Positions 14,478-22,387 of a DNA stretch of 37,430 nucleotides are shown piece by piece. This stretch comes from a virus: IMG/VR virus record IMGVR_UViG_3300000227_000260, positions 1-37,430 of that record; one strand, written 5' to 3'. The stretch's first letter is position 1. The number at the start of each line of letters is the position of its first letter. The position numbers and the translations under genes are program-made. Below the pieces are notes generated by a model. That model saw only the letters and a program-made list of their open reading frames with translations. It was not told the origin of the DNA and did not search any database.

Positions 14478-14969
14478 TTAAATATTTTTAAGTTTTTGTT
14501 TAATTATTTTATTAATATAATGGCTTGTAGCATATTTTTTAGGATTATCTACCTCAATTATTTGATATGCATTTTTCATAGATTTCTTATTTATGCAATC
14601 AAAACAAATTGTACAATACCAACCATTTATATTATGTAAAAATCCGGGATTGCCACATTCTTCGCAGACATAGGCTGACATATGTTCAAATGCTGATATA
14701 ATTCCATTTGCATATGAATTAGATTTTGACATATTAGTATAAAATCTAAGAGTACCAAATTTTTCTTTTACTTGAGTAGCTTCTATTTTAAGATTTGTAT
14801 CATTTTGCATTACATGTTCTAACATAACACAAAGTTGATTAATTAGATCATACCAACCATCGCCACATTCAATCCCCCAGCACATACAAGTTTGAGACAT
14901 ATTTAAATCTTTTTGTCTAAATATATCAGGCCAATTTTCAAATAATTGTTTTTGTAATTTAGGAGTCAT
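14478..14969 (-). CDS. conserved phage protein with two CxxC pairs
   Basis: A 163-residue protein of a type common in phages but without assigned function. Landmarks are GDGWYDLINQLC (36-47), QVKEKFGTLRFY (66-77), and a zinc-ribbon-like pair C102-x2-C105 and C122-x2-C125 separated by GWYC. This looks like a small metal-binding protein that might recognise nucleic acid. Its start lies within the end of the methyltransferase gene (11-bp overlap), so both are probably expressed together. I do not know its function. Confidence 0.7.
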   Translation of the reverse strand: MTPKLQKQLFENWPDIFRQKDLNMSQTCMCWGIECGDGWYDLINQLCVMLEHVMQNDTNLKIEATQVKEKFGTLRFYTNMSKSNSYANGIISAFEHMSAYVCEECGNPGFLHNINGWYCTICFDCINKKSMKNAYQIIEVDNPKKYATSHYINKIIKQKLKNI

Positions 14970-16401
14970 AATTATTTATTCTTGCTTCTGCTATTTTCAT
15001 ATAATCTTTTTCTTTTTCTATGCCTATAAAGTCAAATCCCTCTTGTTTACAAGCAATTCCTGTACTTCCACTTCCCATAAATGGATCAAGAACTACACCA
15101 CCTTGAGGTGTAATAAGCCTTACAAGATACTTCATAAGTTTCAAAGGTTTTACTGTCGGATGATTATTCTTTGATGTCATCGCATATCTTTCTTTAAGAG
15201 TTTTTGAATTATGAGGTTTATTTATATTTATTTGTTTTTCTTCAAATTCATCGAGACCTTTATTTCTTTCTTTTTTATCTACTTTTGCACAATAAAAGAA
15301 ACGAGATGCGCCATGAAATCTTTGTTTTGTTGTTGTACTTTGTTGCAATGTATTCCTATCATACATATTAAATTTCATATTATGATTTTGCGATGTCCAA
15401 TCCTTCCTATCTCTACTCTGTTCATCCATAATCTTTACTGGACAATCTTCAACACATTCCCATTGCTCAACTGTTTTAATAGTATCTGTTACAAACTTTG
15501 CATCATCATCTTTTTTATAATTACCAGTAATAAGTTGTTTTGATTTAATTACTTTTGTCTCAATATATTTGCAATCTTTGCTATGAGATAAAATCAAATT
15601 AGCAGGGAAACGACCACAATTATTTAGTTTTACTACTGAGTCTATTGCTCCTAACATTTTATTATCTTCTTCATTCATTTTCACTTTACATCCATCTATA
15701 TTTATCCCACCTGTTCTATACTTTAAAACATTTTCTACTATTGTCTTTTCATTCAATGGCTTTCTACAAAGTATTATTGGCTCCCATGCTGGCTTTAATG
15801 CTGTTCCCCAACCTTTCCATTCAGAAATGTCTTTGGTTAATAATTCACTCCTTTTAATCTCTGTTTGTCCTTCAAATTTATTCTTTGAAAAACTTCCAGT
15901 CTTTGTTTCAGCATTGCATTCCCGGATTATTTTTTCTCCTACAACCTTCCTTTCATTCTCTTGCAACTTATCAACAACTTTGCCAATATTGAGTGATTTT
16001 GGAAATCCATTCCCATAGCACCAAGCCATCAAAGGTGCTGTATTGTATTCATGTGCATATCCTATACTATCCCTTATTTCAAATCCCGCTATCCTCAATG
16101 AAAGACATATTAAATCCATTGTCCTTGTTCCAGCAAAACACAAAACATGTCCACCTGGTTTCAAAACACGATATACTTCTTTCCATAAAATAGGTTGAGG
16201 CACAAAAGCATCCCATTCCTTTCCCATAAATCCTCTACTACTCTTAACATTATGGTAACCTATTTCAATCCAATCCTTCAACATTGCCAATGCATTTGGT
16301 TCTTTGCCTAATCCATAAGGCGGATCTGTAACTACGCTATCTATACTATTATCTGAAAGTTCTTTTAATTTTTCTAAACAATCACCTAATATTAATTTCA
16401 T
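14959..16401 (-). CDS. DNA methyltransferase, N6-adenine or N4-cytosine, beta-class
   Basis: A 480-residue SAM-dependent DNA methyltransferase. The catalytic motif DPPY (26-29) comes before the SAM-binding DPFMGSGSTG (439-448), the beta-class order. A long middle region (about 150-430) with GYAHEYNTAP, ASRFFYCAKVDKKERN and HPTVKPLKLM(K)YLVRL contains the target-recognition part. No partner restriction gene is present, so it is an orphan, probably protecting phage DNA from host restriction. DPPY occurs in both m6A and m4C enzymes, so the target base is open. G+C seems slightly higher than in the neighbours. Confidence 0.9.
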   Translation of the reverse strand: MKLILGDCLEKLKELSDNSIDSVVTDPPYGLGKEPNALAMLKDWIEIGYHNVKSSRGFMGKEWDAFVPQPILWKEVYRVLKPGGHVLCFAGTRTMDLICLSLRIAGFEIRDSIGYAHEYNTAPLMAWCYGNGFPKSLNIGKVVDKLQENERKVVGEKIIRECNAETKTGSFSKNKFEGQTEIKRSELLTKDISEWKGWGTALKPAWEPIILCRKPLNEKTIVENVLKYRTGGINIDGCKVKMNEEDNKMLGAIDSVVKLNNCGRFPANLILSHSKDCKYIETKVIKSKQLITGNYKKDDDAKFVTDTIKTVEQWECVEDCPVKIMDEQSRDRKDWTSQNHNMKFNMYDRNTLQQSTTTKQRFHGASRFFYCAKVDKKERNKGLDEFEEKQININKPHNSKTLKERYAMTSKNNHPTVKPLKLMKYLVRLITPQGGVVLDPFMGSGSTGIACKQEGFDFIGIEKEKDYMKIAEARINNYDS

Positions 16402-16423
16402 TTATTTACCTTACTTTTATAAC

Positions 16424-17173
16424 TTAGGAGTTATAACAATCTTTAATTAAAATATCTTTAAATTTATTTCCAACTTCTTTATTATATATAGTTTGAATTA
16501 TTTCGCCCATTTTGAATAAATCATAATTGTTATGTGTACCGCCAAGATCTATGTTAGATTCTTTATCAGCATATTTTTGTATTCTCCAAGACATTCCTTC
16601 ATAATGTTTAAAATATTCATAGTATTTAAGTAAATGTACTGGTTTAAGTTCATATTTAACTATATTTTCATATAGATAAGATCCAACATCATAATACTTG
16701 CCATTGATTTTTTTGCCCATCAAAGATATATCATTAAATTTTAATCCATATTTTTTAATGTTATCTATGTTGACAAAACAGAACCATGGAGCTATTCTAG
16801 GATAAAGTTTTTTTCCTCCTCTTATTTCTCCGTTAAATTCACCAAGAAGAGTCATTTTATCATCTTTTGCAAATTCAAATAAAATAGGTCTAATATCTTT
16901 AAGAATGATTATATCGGTATCTAACATTAAAGCATATTTCGTTGAACATGCATTGAATAAAATATTCATTCCTTGAGAATGACTATATCCTGGATTTTTA
17001 AAATAGCTAATATTATTATTATCTAAAAAATTTCTACATGAATCATTTGTAGAGTTTTCAGAGATAAGAATTTTATGAGGACCTTTTCCACAATGATAAA
17101 CATAACTTTTCAGCATATTTGACAAGCAGTTAACATTGTTATAACTGCAAGTTAGAATTGTTAAATCATTCAT
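16424..17173 (-). CDS. glycosyltransferase family 2-like
   Basis: A 249-residue GT-A enzyme. It starts LTILTCSYNN, followed by ILISENSTND, SQGMNILF and the DxD-type metal site ALMLDTDIIIL near residues 75-85, then a W-rich acceptor part ending in NIDLGGTHNNYD. No transmembrane helix, so a cytosolic soluble transferase. It is separated from the main glycan module by the methyltransferase block and the structured RNA but may feed the same product. The start overlaps the clamp-loader-like gene's stop by 4 bp. Confidence 0.82.
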   Translation of the reverse strand: MNDLTILTCSYNNVNCLSNMLKSYVYHCGKGPHKILISENSTNDSCRNFLDNNNISYFKNPGYSHSQGMNILFNACSTKYALMLDTDIIILKDIRPILFEFAKDDKMTLLGEFNGEIRGGKKLYPRIAPWFCFVNIDNIKKYGLKFNDISLMGKKINGKYYDVGSYLYENIVKYELKPVHLLKYYEYFKHYEGMSWRIQKYADKESNIDLGGTHNNYDLFKMGEIIQTIYNKEVGNKFKDILIKDCYNS

Positions 17174-17436
17174 TTGAGCTTATTTTTGCTTTTTAAATAT
17201 TTTATAAAACAATTATTAGTCTTAGGAACAGTTTGAACAAGAAATTTATAAGCATTTTCTTTAGTCATTAAATGTCCATATTGATTAAGCCACTGAGCAT
17301 AAGGTATCAGTTCAACTCTCATTGAAAAATATCGTGCCAACATATAAACGTTAAATACTTTTCCAAAATCTTCTTTATAAATTAAATTTCCTGTTTTTTC
17401 TTTTAAAACATCCTTTATTATATCGAATATTGTCAT
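17170..17436 (-). CDS. 62: gp62-like clamp loader small subunit
   Basis: An 88-residue protein that matches the small bacteriophage clamp-loader A subunit pattern: IFDIIKDV at the start, then a MLARYFSM block (32-39, compare INRFLSM in relatives), AQWLNQYG, and a C-terminal FLVQTVPKTNNCFIKYLK resembling FLLNSIPKKKRFSKWIKK. In T4, gp62 with the ATPase gp44 loads the gp45 clamp. Here it lies about 16 kb from the clamp gene and no gp44 is in the window. It is coupled to a glycosyltransferase by an ATGA overlap. Assignment rests on remembered family pattern. Confidence 0.6.
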   Translation of the reverse strand: MTIFDIIKDVLKEKTGNLIYKEDFGKVFNVYMLARYFSMRVELIPYAQWLNQYGHLMTKENAYKFLVQTVPKTNNCFIKYLKSKNKLK

Positions 17437-17537
17437 CTGATTTTTTTAATCCAAATTTTTAAAGAGAATTCAATCCAAATCCTCTTTCTGATAAGATATC
17501 TAATTTTAACGTAAGCAAAGTTTTATTACAATAGAGT

Positions 17538-17753
17538 TTAAATTTTTTTCTTATGTCGATTATGTTGAAAATTTTTATCAGTTATATTTACCATTTGTTT
17601 TCTAAGAAGATCATTAACTGCCCAATTAACTTCAACTTCTTCTTTGTTTTTATCTGTTGCATTCTTAATATAATACTCTCTAAGTTTTATTATATCTTCA
17701 TTTGTAAATTCTACTTCTATTTGTTCAAATATTTGTCTCTTATTTTTAGCCAT
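17538..17753 (-). CDS. small protein, unknown function
   Basis: A 71-residue, highly charged, mostly helical protein starting MAKNKRQIFEQIEVE and ending with a basic HNRHKKK tail. I chose the ATG at 17753 because AAGGAAA lies seven bases upstream; it overlaps the stop of the upstream gene by 8 bp. An upstream in-frame ATG at 17810 lacks such a site and would read far into the neighbour. No recognisable family. Confidence 0.6.
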   Translation of the reverse strand: MAKNKRQIFEQIEVEFTNEDIIKLREYYIKNATDKNKEEVEVNWAVNDLLRKQMVNITDKNFQHNRHKKKI

Positions 17754-18009
17754 TGGTATTTCCTTGTATTTTAGGTTCAAACCATCTTCCTTCATAACCA
17801 CATATTCCAAATATTCTAGTTAAAATATAATTAATAAATTTAGGTTTAATATTTATTCTATGAGTTAAGCACATATGATATCCTTTATGTACTATTTGTC
17901 CTGTAACTGGATCCAATTTTATATTTTGTGGAGCATCACATAAACTATTATTATACCATTTACAGTTAATACATAATTTTATAATCTCATTTTTCCGATT
18001 TTTTTTCAT
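17746..18009 (-). CDS. small Cys-rich protein, phage-type CxxC
   Basis: An 87-residue protein with C13-x2-C16, C24, C47 and C70 arranged as CINCKWY, LCDAP, DPVTG (33-37), MC and GICGYEGRWFEP. This layout (CxxC, xxC..P, DPVTG, C..R, CGxxGxxFEP) recurs in small phage and plasmid proteins of unknown function and looks metal-binding. The N-terminus is very basic (MKKNRKN). Probably an accessory protein; no function assigned. Confidence 0.6.
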   Translation of the reverse strand: MKKNRKNEIIKLCINCKWYNNSLCDAPQNIKLDPVTGQIVHKGYHMCLTHRINIKPKFINYILTRIFGICGYEGRWFEPKIQGNTNG

Positions 18010-18043
18010 TTTTATTTCAATCTCATTTTTTATAATGTTTTTT

Positions 18044-18472
18044 TTACATATTCACTGCATTTTCATCTGGTTCATTATTATAAGAATAATGTTCTGGACG
18101 TTTTCCATCTGCTTCCCACTGTTGTAAATCTTGGAAAATCTGATTAATTATTATATTAGCTTGATCATTCAATGACATACCACTAGTGACCATTTTTTTA
18201 TCTATTTTTTTTAAAGCATATATAATACTATCTTGAAGTGGTATTACTTTAATATAATTAGCTATATCTACAGGCTGAGAAAGTTCTGCTACTCGATATA
18301 TTATATTTGTCTGGCTTCCGCCTTCAATATACCATAATCCATTATATAATCGAGGTATATCTTCATATAATGCACCATTACATTTACATCCATATCCAAC
18401 TTGAATATATTTATTTCCTTTTTTAATATAATATTTTTCCATAGATTCATGCACCTCTAATAAGTGATTCAT
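18044..18472 (-). CDS. unknown protein
   Basis: I do not recognise it. About 142 residues with a W-containing central strand region (RLYNGLWYIEGGSQTN) and a polar C-terminus. Two starts compete: ATG at 18472, which overlaps the upstream stop as ATGA, and ATG at 18442 (MEKYYIKKGN) with GAGG 11 bases upstream. A 22-bp tandem duplication (18444-18487) covers exactly this junction and copied the RBS-like GAGG, so the 18472 start could be a product of the duplication and the original start 18442. Confidence 0.55.
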   Translation of the reverse strand: MNHLLEVHESMEKYYIKKGNKYIQVGYGCKCNGALYEDIPRLYNGLWYIEGGSQTNIIYRVAELSQPVDIANYIKVIPLQDSIIYALKKIDKKMVTSGMSLNDQANIIINQIFQDLQQWEADGKRPEHYSYNNEPDENAVNM

Positions 18473-18487
18473 GCACCTCTGATAAGT
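18444..18487. repeat. 22-bp tandem duplication over a translation start
   Basis: Copies at 18444-18465 and 18466-18487 differ at one base (A against G). Each copy contains CATGCACCTC, which on the coding strand is a GAGG followed by ATG. It spans the stop of one gene and the start of the next. Confidence 0.92.
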
Positions 18488-18993
18488 ATCCCATTTATAA
18501 AACAATTATTATTATATTTTATTTTTGGAAGTATAAGTTTAGCTTTTGCAAGTTTATAGAATTTTTTATCAACTATTTTACATAGCTCTCCATTGATATT
18601 GTATAAGACTGATTCAATTTTATTAAGGAATTTTACAGGTTCAAACATAACATTATTGTTTATATCTGTTATTTTATTAAATTCTATTTTGGTATTTTCT
18701 TCGCAGTCAATAGTATATTTGGCTCCATTAGGTGCTTCAATTGTCAATGTACACATTCTTATATTTTCTTTTTCATTTTCTTCTATTTTTTCAATCTGAT
18801 TATAACTATAATTTTTCAAAGTAGTATGCATAGAAACTGCATAAAATTTCTTCTTTGAAAGACCTGATATTACTTCTTCTACCGGCATTTCTTTTATAAT
18901 ATTAAGATCGCATTGAGCTATTGGTGAATTATTTGTTGATTTATCTATGTTGACTGTTGAAATATAAATCTTACTTTTTTCTGCGATAAACAT
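18469..18993 (-). CDS. unknown protein
   Basis: A 174-residue protein I do not recognise. It is strand-rich, starting MFIAEKSKIYIST, with CTLTIEAPNGAKYTIDC in the middle and a C-terminal basic part. Cysteines are scattered without a metal motif. It may be a beta-domain protein with no enzyme motif. An AAAGGAGAAC ribosome site precedes the ATG, stronger than at most neighbours. Located in the run of small unknown genes between 17.5 and 21.4 kb. Confidence 0.55.
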   Translation of the reverse strand: MFIAEKSKIYISTVNIDKSTNNSPIAQCDLNIIKEMPVEEVISGLSKKKFYAVSMHTTLKNYSYNQIEKIEENEKENIRMCTLTIEAPNGAKYTIDCEENTKIEFNKITDINNNVMFEPVKFLNKIESVLYNINGELCKIVDKKFYKLAKAKLILPKIKYNNNCFINGILIRGA

Positions 18994-19005
18994 TGTTGTT
19001 CTCCT

Positions 19006-19587
19006 TTACATTATTAATTTTTTATTTCTGAACATCATTTCTATTTCTGTAACAAATTTACTATCTATATTATCATAATGTATATAGTCATTATTAGTAT
19101 CTGTAAGTAATATATAGGTTGAATGAGCTATATTTAAATGACCATTAAATAATTTTTGCATTATTATAATTAAATCAAATATATCTATATTTTTATGAGT
19201 TATCCAGATAAATTTATTTAATTCTTTGCTTAATATAGTCCAAGTTCGTTCAAGTATATCTTCTAATTTAATCTTATTAATTTTGAAATTTTCATCTGTA
19301 ATTTGATATTTACATGCTTTCAAAGCTGATCCTCGCATTTCTTTTCTCCAATTATCAGAAGGTCTACAAGTATTAATAACTATATTATTTTTGCCATATT
19401 GATATTCATTTTGAACCATTGTCTTAATATAGAAATGCAAAAGATTTCTGATGTCTTTATTCTTTAAATCAATACAATAACATCCTTCTGTATCAATAGT
19501 ATAAAGAGATTCATTATCGAATAATGCCAATACTGCATTACTACAAATGTTTACATAATTAATAACATTCAAATTGTTGTTCGACAT
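19006..19587 (-). CDS. unknown protein
   Basis: A 193-residue protein without a recognised family. It contains LFDNESLYTIDTEGCYCIDL, a CRPSDNWRKEMRG basic-aromatic stretch, and a Trp-rich helix (TWTILSKELNKFIWIT). No signal peptide or membrane span. Its start lies inside the last codons of the PD-(D/E)XK nuclease gene (19-bp overlap), which suggests coupled expression and possibly a partner of the nuclease. This is context only. Confidence 0.55.
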   Translation of the reverse strand: MSNNNLNVINYVNICSNAVLALFDNESLYTIDTEGCYCIDLKNKDIRNLLHFYIKTMVQNEYQYGKNNIVINTCRPSDNWRKEMRGSALKACKYQITDENFKINKIKLEDILERTWTILSKELNKFIWITHKNIDIFDLIIIMQKLFNGHLNIAHSTYILLTDTNNDYIHYDNIDSKFVTEIEMMFRNKKLIM

Positions 19588-20090
19588 AATTTTTCAATTT
19601 TCTCTTTATTAATTATTAAAAATGGATTCAACTCACAAATTAAATATTCTTTATTATTATAATTGTAATTTATATAATTTAAAGTAGGAATTAGATTAAA
19701 ATTTTTTTCTACACAGATATAGTTTCCACATCGGTTAGGCTTAAAAATTATCACATATAGCTTTAGATTTTTATTTTGTTCAAAATCTATGAATGCCTGA
19801 TTAATCCATTCATTAAGAATCTTGCTGCCTTTATTTTGAAGTAATTGATAAAATTTAAATTCTTTTCTAACTTTGCATTCTATTGTAATATTGAAATTAT
19901 TAGGTGGAATTATATCACCAGTCATCAGAGTAGCTTGATTACTAGATAAAGTTTTAAGTCTATTTACATTAAAACCACCTACATATCCACCAGAATTGGG
20001 AACACGAATCCAAGATCCTCCAAAATTATTAGCAAATATTTCAGCTACTTCTCTCTCATATATTTTACCTTTATTTTTATTTTTATTCAT
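19569..20090 (-). CDS. PD-(D/E)XK nuclease, Holliday-junction-resolvase-like
   Basis: A 173-residue protein with the resolvase-type layout: GKIYEREVAEIFA (8-20, helical acidic residue), WIRVPNSGGYVGG, then D59 in TGDII and E71-x-K73 in TIECKV. The glycine-rich loop between and the IECK strand are typical of phage and archaeal-type Holliday-junction or VRR-like nucleases. Probable role: resolving recombination intermediates or trimming branched DNA before packaging, standing in for T4 gp49 or gp3-type functions. Only the acidic core is diagnostic, so another nuclease role such as anti-host is possible. Confidence 0.72.
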   Translation of the reverse strand: MNKNKNKGKIYEREVAEIFANNFGGSWIRVPNSGGYVGGFNVNRLKTLSSNQATLMTGDIIPPNNFNITIECKVRKEFKFYQLLQNKGSKILNEWINQAFIDFEQNKNLKLYVIIFKPNRCGNYICVEKNFNLIPTLNYINYNYNNKEYLICELNPFLIINKEKIEKLCRTTI

Positions 20091-20091
20091 C

Positions 20092-20364
20092 TTATAATTC
20101 TATTAACTTAGATTTTATTTGATAATAATTATGTAAATTATTAAGTAATTCTAAGAATTTTTTACTTAATTTTTGTTTTTGCTTATTATTAAAATTAAAT
20201 TGCCACCATCCACTTTCTATAGTTTGATTTTCTTTTAAATATTTATATCGTGCTCCGCTGATAAAAAATTTATTATGAATCTTTAAATCATTAATAATAT
20301 AATCAATTGAAATAAAATTTAACTTTTTACAAAGTATCTTATTTTGTTCTTTGATATTATTCAT
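20092..20364 (-). CDS. unknown small protein
   Basis: A 90-residue Lys/Asn-rich, largely helical protein with one WW pair in ESGWWQFNF (52-60). No family recognised and no enzymatic motif. It begins about 20 bp after the upstream gene and ends one base before the nuclease gene starts, so it belongs to the same polycistronic transcript. Confidence 0.5.
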   Translation of the reverse strand: MNNIKEQNKILCKKLNFISIDYIINDLKIHNKFFISGARYKYLKENQTIESGWWQFNFNNKQKQKLSKKFLELLNNLHNYYQIKSKLIEL

Positions 20365-20382
20365 CCTAATTGAAAATTTATA

Positions 20383-20670
20383 TTATTTACTTAATAAATC
20401 TACTATTTTATTATAATTCTGAATTATTTTATTTTTTACTTCTAATTCACCATTTTTTTCTATTTGATCCATTATTACATCGCCATGGTAACCAAAATTT
20501 TCTATCAAAGTTCCATCAGAAAATATAATATAGTTACAATTAGTTTTACCATAAAACACCACTTTACCAATTTTCCTTCTTATTTCACATGTTTTAAGGA
20601 AATTCTTCCATCCACCCCAAGATTCATCAGGATATTGATTATTTAATGGTTTTATTTCTTGATTTATCAT
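20383..20670 (-). CDS. unknown small protein
   Basis: A 95-residue protein. The segments SWGGWKNFLKTCEIRRKIG and KVVFYGKTNCNYIIFSDGT suggest a mixed alpha/beta domain; the C-terminal third is a helix rich in Lys and Asn. I do not recognise it. It starts within 2 bp of the end of the upstream gene. Confidence 0.5.
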   Translation of the reverse strand: MINQEIKPLNNQYPDESWGGWKNFLKTCEIRRKIGKVVFYGKTNCNYIIFSDGTLIENFGYHGDVIMDQIEKNGELEVKNKIIQNYNKIVDLLSK

Positions 20671-20671
20671 T

Positions 20672-21235
20672 TTATAATTGTTTCAACTTTTGCTTTATAT
20701 TTAAATAATTATCAACATATTCTTTGAATTGTTCAGAACCTATGTAATTTCTGATCATTGTCCGAAAATTTTCTTCATTTCTAATATCAATGATATTAGT
20801 TTTATCATTCATAGAACAATAATATTCAGTAATATCTGATGCAATATCTTTGAGCTCATTATTGATACGTTCATCTAAACAAATAGGTTCATTATTGAAT
20901 GACCAAATAATACCATATATTCTAAATTTATTATTTTTACTTTTACTGCATATTTTTTTGAAAAATTCTTGATGATAAGGATGTTCTTTGAATTGCTTTT
21001 CTACATTTTTTGACCAGGCATAATCCATAATATTATACCCGGAAATATTAATTTGAGGTTCTATTAAATTTTTTTTATCTAAATTTATAAATATTTCATC
21101 TGGAACTTTGATTAATATATATAAGTTTTTAACTACCTGTATATAATTATCATTATGATAAATAGTTTTTCTCGGAAGAGGTTTAAATCCTTCATCAGAA
21201 AACTTAGTTATAACTCTATAAAATCGTTTACCCAT
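20672..21235 (-). CDS. unknown protein
   Basis: A 187-residue protein starting MGKRFYRVITKF, with INISGYNIMDYAW in the middle and a polar helical C-terminus (YVDNYLNIKQKLKQL). No recognisable motif, signal or membrane span. It is followed directly by the 95-residue gene. Probably an accessory protein of the early region. Confidence 0.5.
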   Translation of the reverse strand: MGKRFYRVITKFSDEGFKPLPRKTIYHNDNYIQVVKNLYILIKVPDEIFINLDKKNLIEPQINISGYNIMDYAWSKNVEKQFKEHPYHQEFFKKICSKSKNNKFRIYGIIWSFNNEPICLDERINNELKDIASDITEYYCSMNDKTNIIDIRNEENFRTMIRNYIGSEQFKEYVDNYLNIKQKLKQL

Positions 21236-21241
21236 TTATAT

Positions 21242-21424
21242 TTACTTTAATATTATTTTAATAATAAAAAGAAATAAAATAAACATTATAATTGGAATCC
21301 ATAATGGAGCTGTTACAAACCACCATGACCAATTAACAATCTCACATAACTTAAGTATAAAAAATATGATAAACAATAATCCATCTATAGTATAATTACC
21401 AATCAAATAAGTTTTTATATTCAT
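21242..21424 (-). CDS. small two-helix membrane protein
   Basis: A 60-residue protein with two hydrophobic stretches, about 13-29 (GLLFIIFFILKL) and 36-59 (FVTAPLWIPIIMF..), and a lysine-ending C-terminus. The length and topology fit small phage membrane proteins such as holin-like, superinfection or lysis-timing proteins. No lysis gene is nearby. Function not assignable. Confidence 0.5.
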   Translation of the reverse strand: MNIKTYLIGNYTIDGLLFIIFFILKLCEIVNWSWWFVTAPLWIPIIMFILFLFIIKIILK

Positions 21425-21452
21425 TTAATTTTTTCCATATTTAATTTTCTTT

Positions 21453-22310
21453 TTAGATTTCATAAATTGTTTCATTATCTATCTTTTTCTTATTGATTTC
21501 ATTTTTATTCTTCCATACCATAAATGTTATCGTATTATTAACTGTTGAATATTTTTTATCAGGAAAGATACTGATAATACGATTAAAAACTTCTTTATGA
21601 CTTATTTTCTTTTCTTTCTTTATAATATCAATTACCATTTGGCATACACTATTCTTATTTTTACTTTTTTTGATTGATTTCTTTGTCAAACTAAAGGAGG
21701 GCTTAGGCGAGTCAATCTTGCGTTCTTCTTCGTCGTCATTGCATTCCACCCTAAGCCCTAGAGCTTTTTCAATTGATACTATCAAAGCAGTTATTCTGCT
21801 CATATACTTAAAATTTAATTTATACTTATATTTCTTGCCGTTTTCATCTATTTCAAGTTTTTCAGATTTATTATCAATTGAAATCATGACATATTTCTGG
21901 TTTTTCCCTTTAATCTTAAGATTACGATTAAACCTTGTAGATAAATCAATACGCTTATCTTCTATTGTCAATCCAGCATGTTCAAATTTTGCTTTGATTG
22001 AATCAAGAATGCCATCGACATATGGAAGCATATCATGATGTTTTTCAACATTAAGACGTGTTGGACTATACTTAAAAACCTTTTTCGGCACCCATATTTT
22101 TGTTATACGATCCCAAGGAGCCATATAAAAGCCTTCATTATAAACTTCAACACCCTTATCAAAAACTCTTCTAACCTTACCGATCATCGGAGAAAGATTA
22201 GTTACTCCGTAATAGAATTTCACTACAGTTCCTTCTTTAACCTCGGCTTTCTGATCCGGATAGAATTTTACTCCCTTGAAATTCACTTTGTCGATCATCG
22301 CATTACTCAC
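21453..22310 (-). CDS. unknown protein with wHTH-like C-terminal domain
   Basis: A 285-residue protein. I chose the GTG at 22310 (VSNAMIDKVNF) because a perfect GGAGG lies six bases upstream, the best ribosome site in the window; the in-frame ATG further upstream lies in the promoter-like region. The N-terminal part (EGTVVKFYYG, GKVRRVFDKGVEVYNEG) suggests a small beta-barrel; a middle part ends in acidic ECNDDEEER; the C-terminal 60 residues (VCQMVIDIIKKEKKISHKEVFNRI) resemble a winged-helix DNA-binding domain. Base composition is visibly richer in G+C than in neighbours, and a 10-bp inverted repeat occurs inside. Possibly a highly expressed or acquired regulatory protein. Confidence 0.6.
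   Translation of the reverse strand: MSNAMIDKVNFKGVKFYPDQKAEVKEGTVVKFYYGVTNLSPMIGKVRRVFDKGVEVYNEGFYMAPWDRITKIWVPKKVFKYSPTRLNVEKHHDMLPYVDGILDSIKAKFEHAGLTIEDKRIDLSTRFNRNLKIKGKNQKYVMISIDNKSEKLEIDENGKKYKYKLNFKYMSRITALIVSIEKALGLRVECNDDEEERKIDSPKPSFSLTKKSIKKSKNKNSVCQMVIDIIKKEKKISHKEVFNRIISIFPDKKYSTVNNTITFMVWKNKNEINKKKIDNETIYEI
21698..21759. repeat. 10-bp perfect inverted repeat inside a gene
   Basis: AGGGCTTAGG (21698-21707) and CCTAAGCCCT (21750-21759) are exact complements separated by 42 nt. It is a G+C-rich hairpin in an AT-rich genome. On the mRNA it would form a stable stem within the unknown gene at 21453-22310, over the acidic ECNDDEEER region. Confidence 0.85.
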
Positions 22311-22358
22311 TTGATACCTCCACTTATTATTCTCATTTATATTCCTGTTTACATAATT

Positions 22359-22387
22359 AATATATACCCATATAAACAAAAATACAA
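22359..22387 (-). promoter_or_regulatory. possible sigma70-like promoter (copy B)
   Basis: On the minus strand TTGTAT (22382-22387) and TATATT (22359-22364) are 17 nt apart, about 50-75 bp upstream of the GTG at 22310. The -35-like box and everything upstream of it are part of the dispersed element shared with the left end. A weak T4-late-type box, TATAACTA (22413-22420), is also present. Confidence 0.4.

Noticed and set aside
15211-16193. Plus-strand open frames opposite the methyltransferase
   Set aside because: They are low-complexity, Phe/Ser-rich mirror frames of a real gene with clear catalytic motifs on the minus strand.
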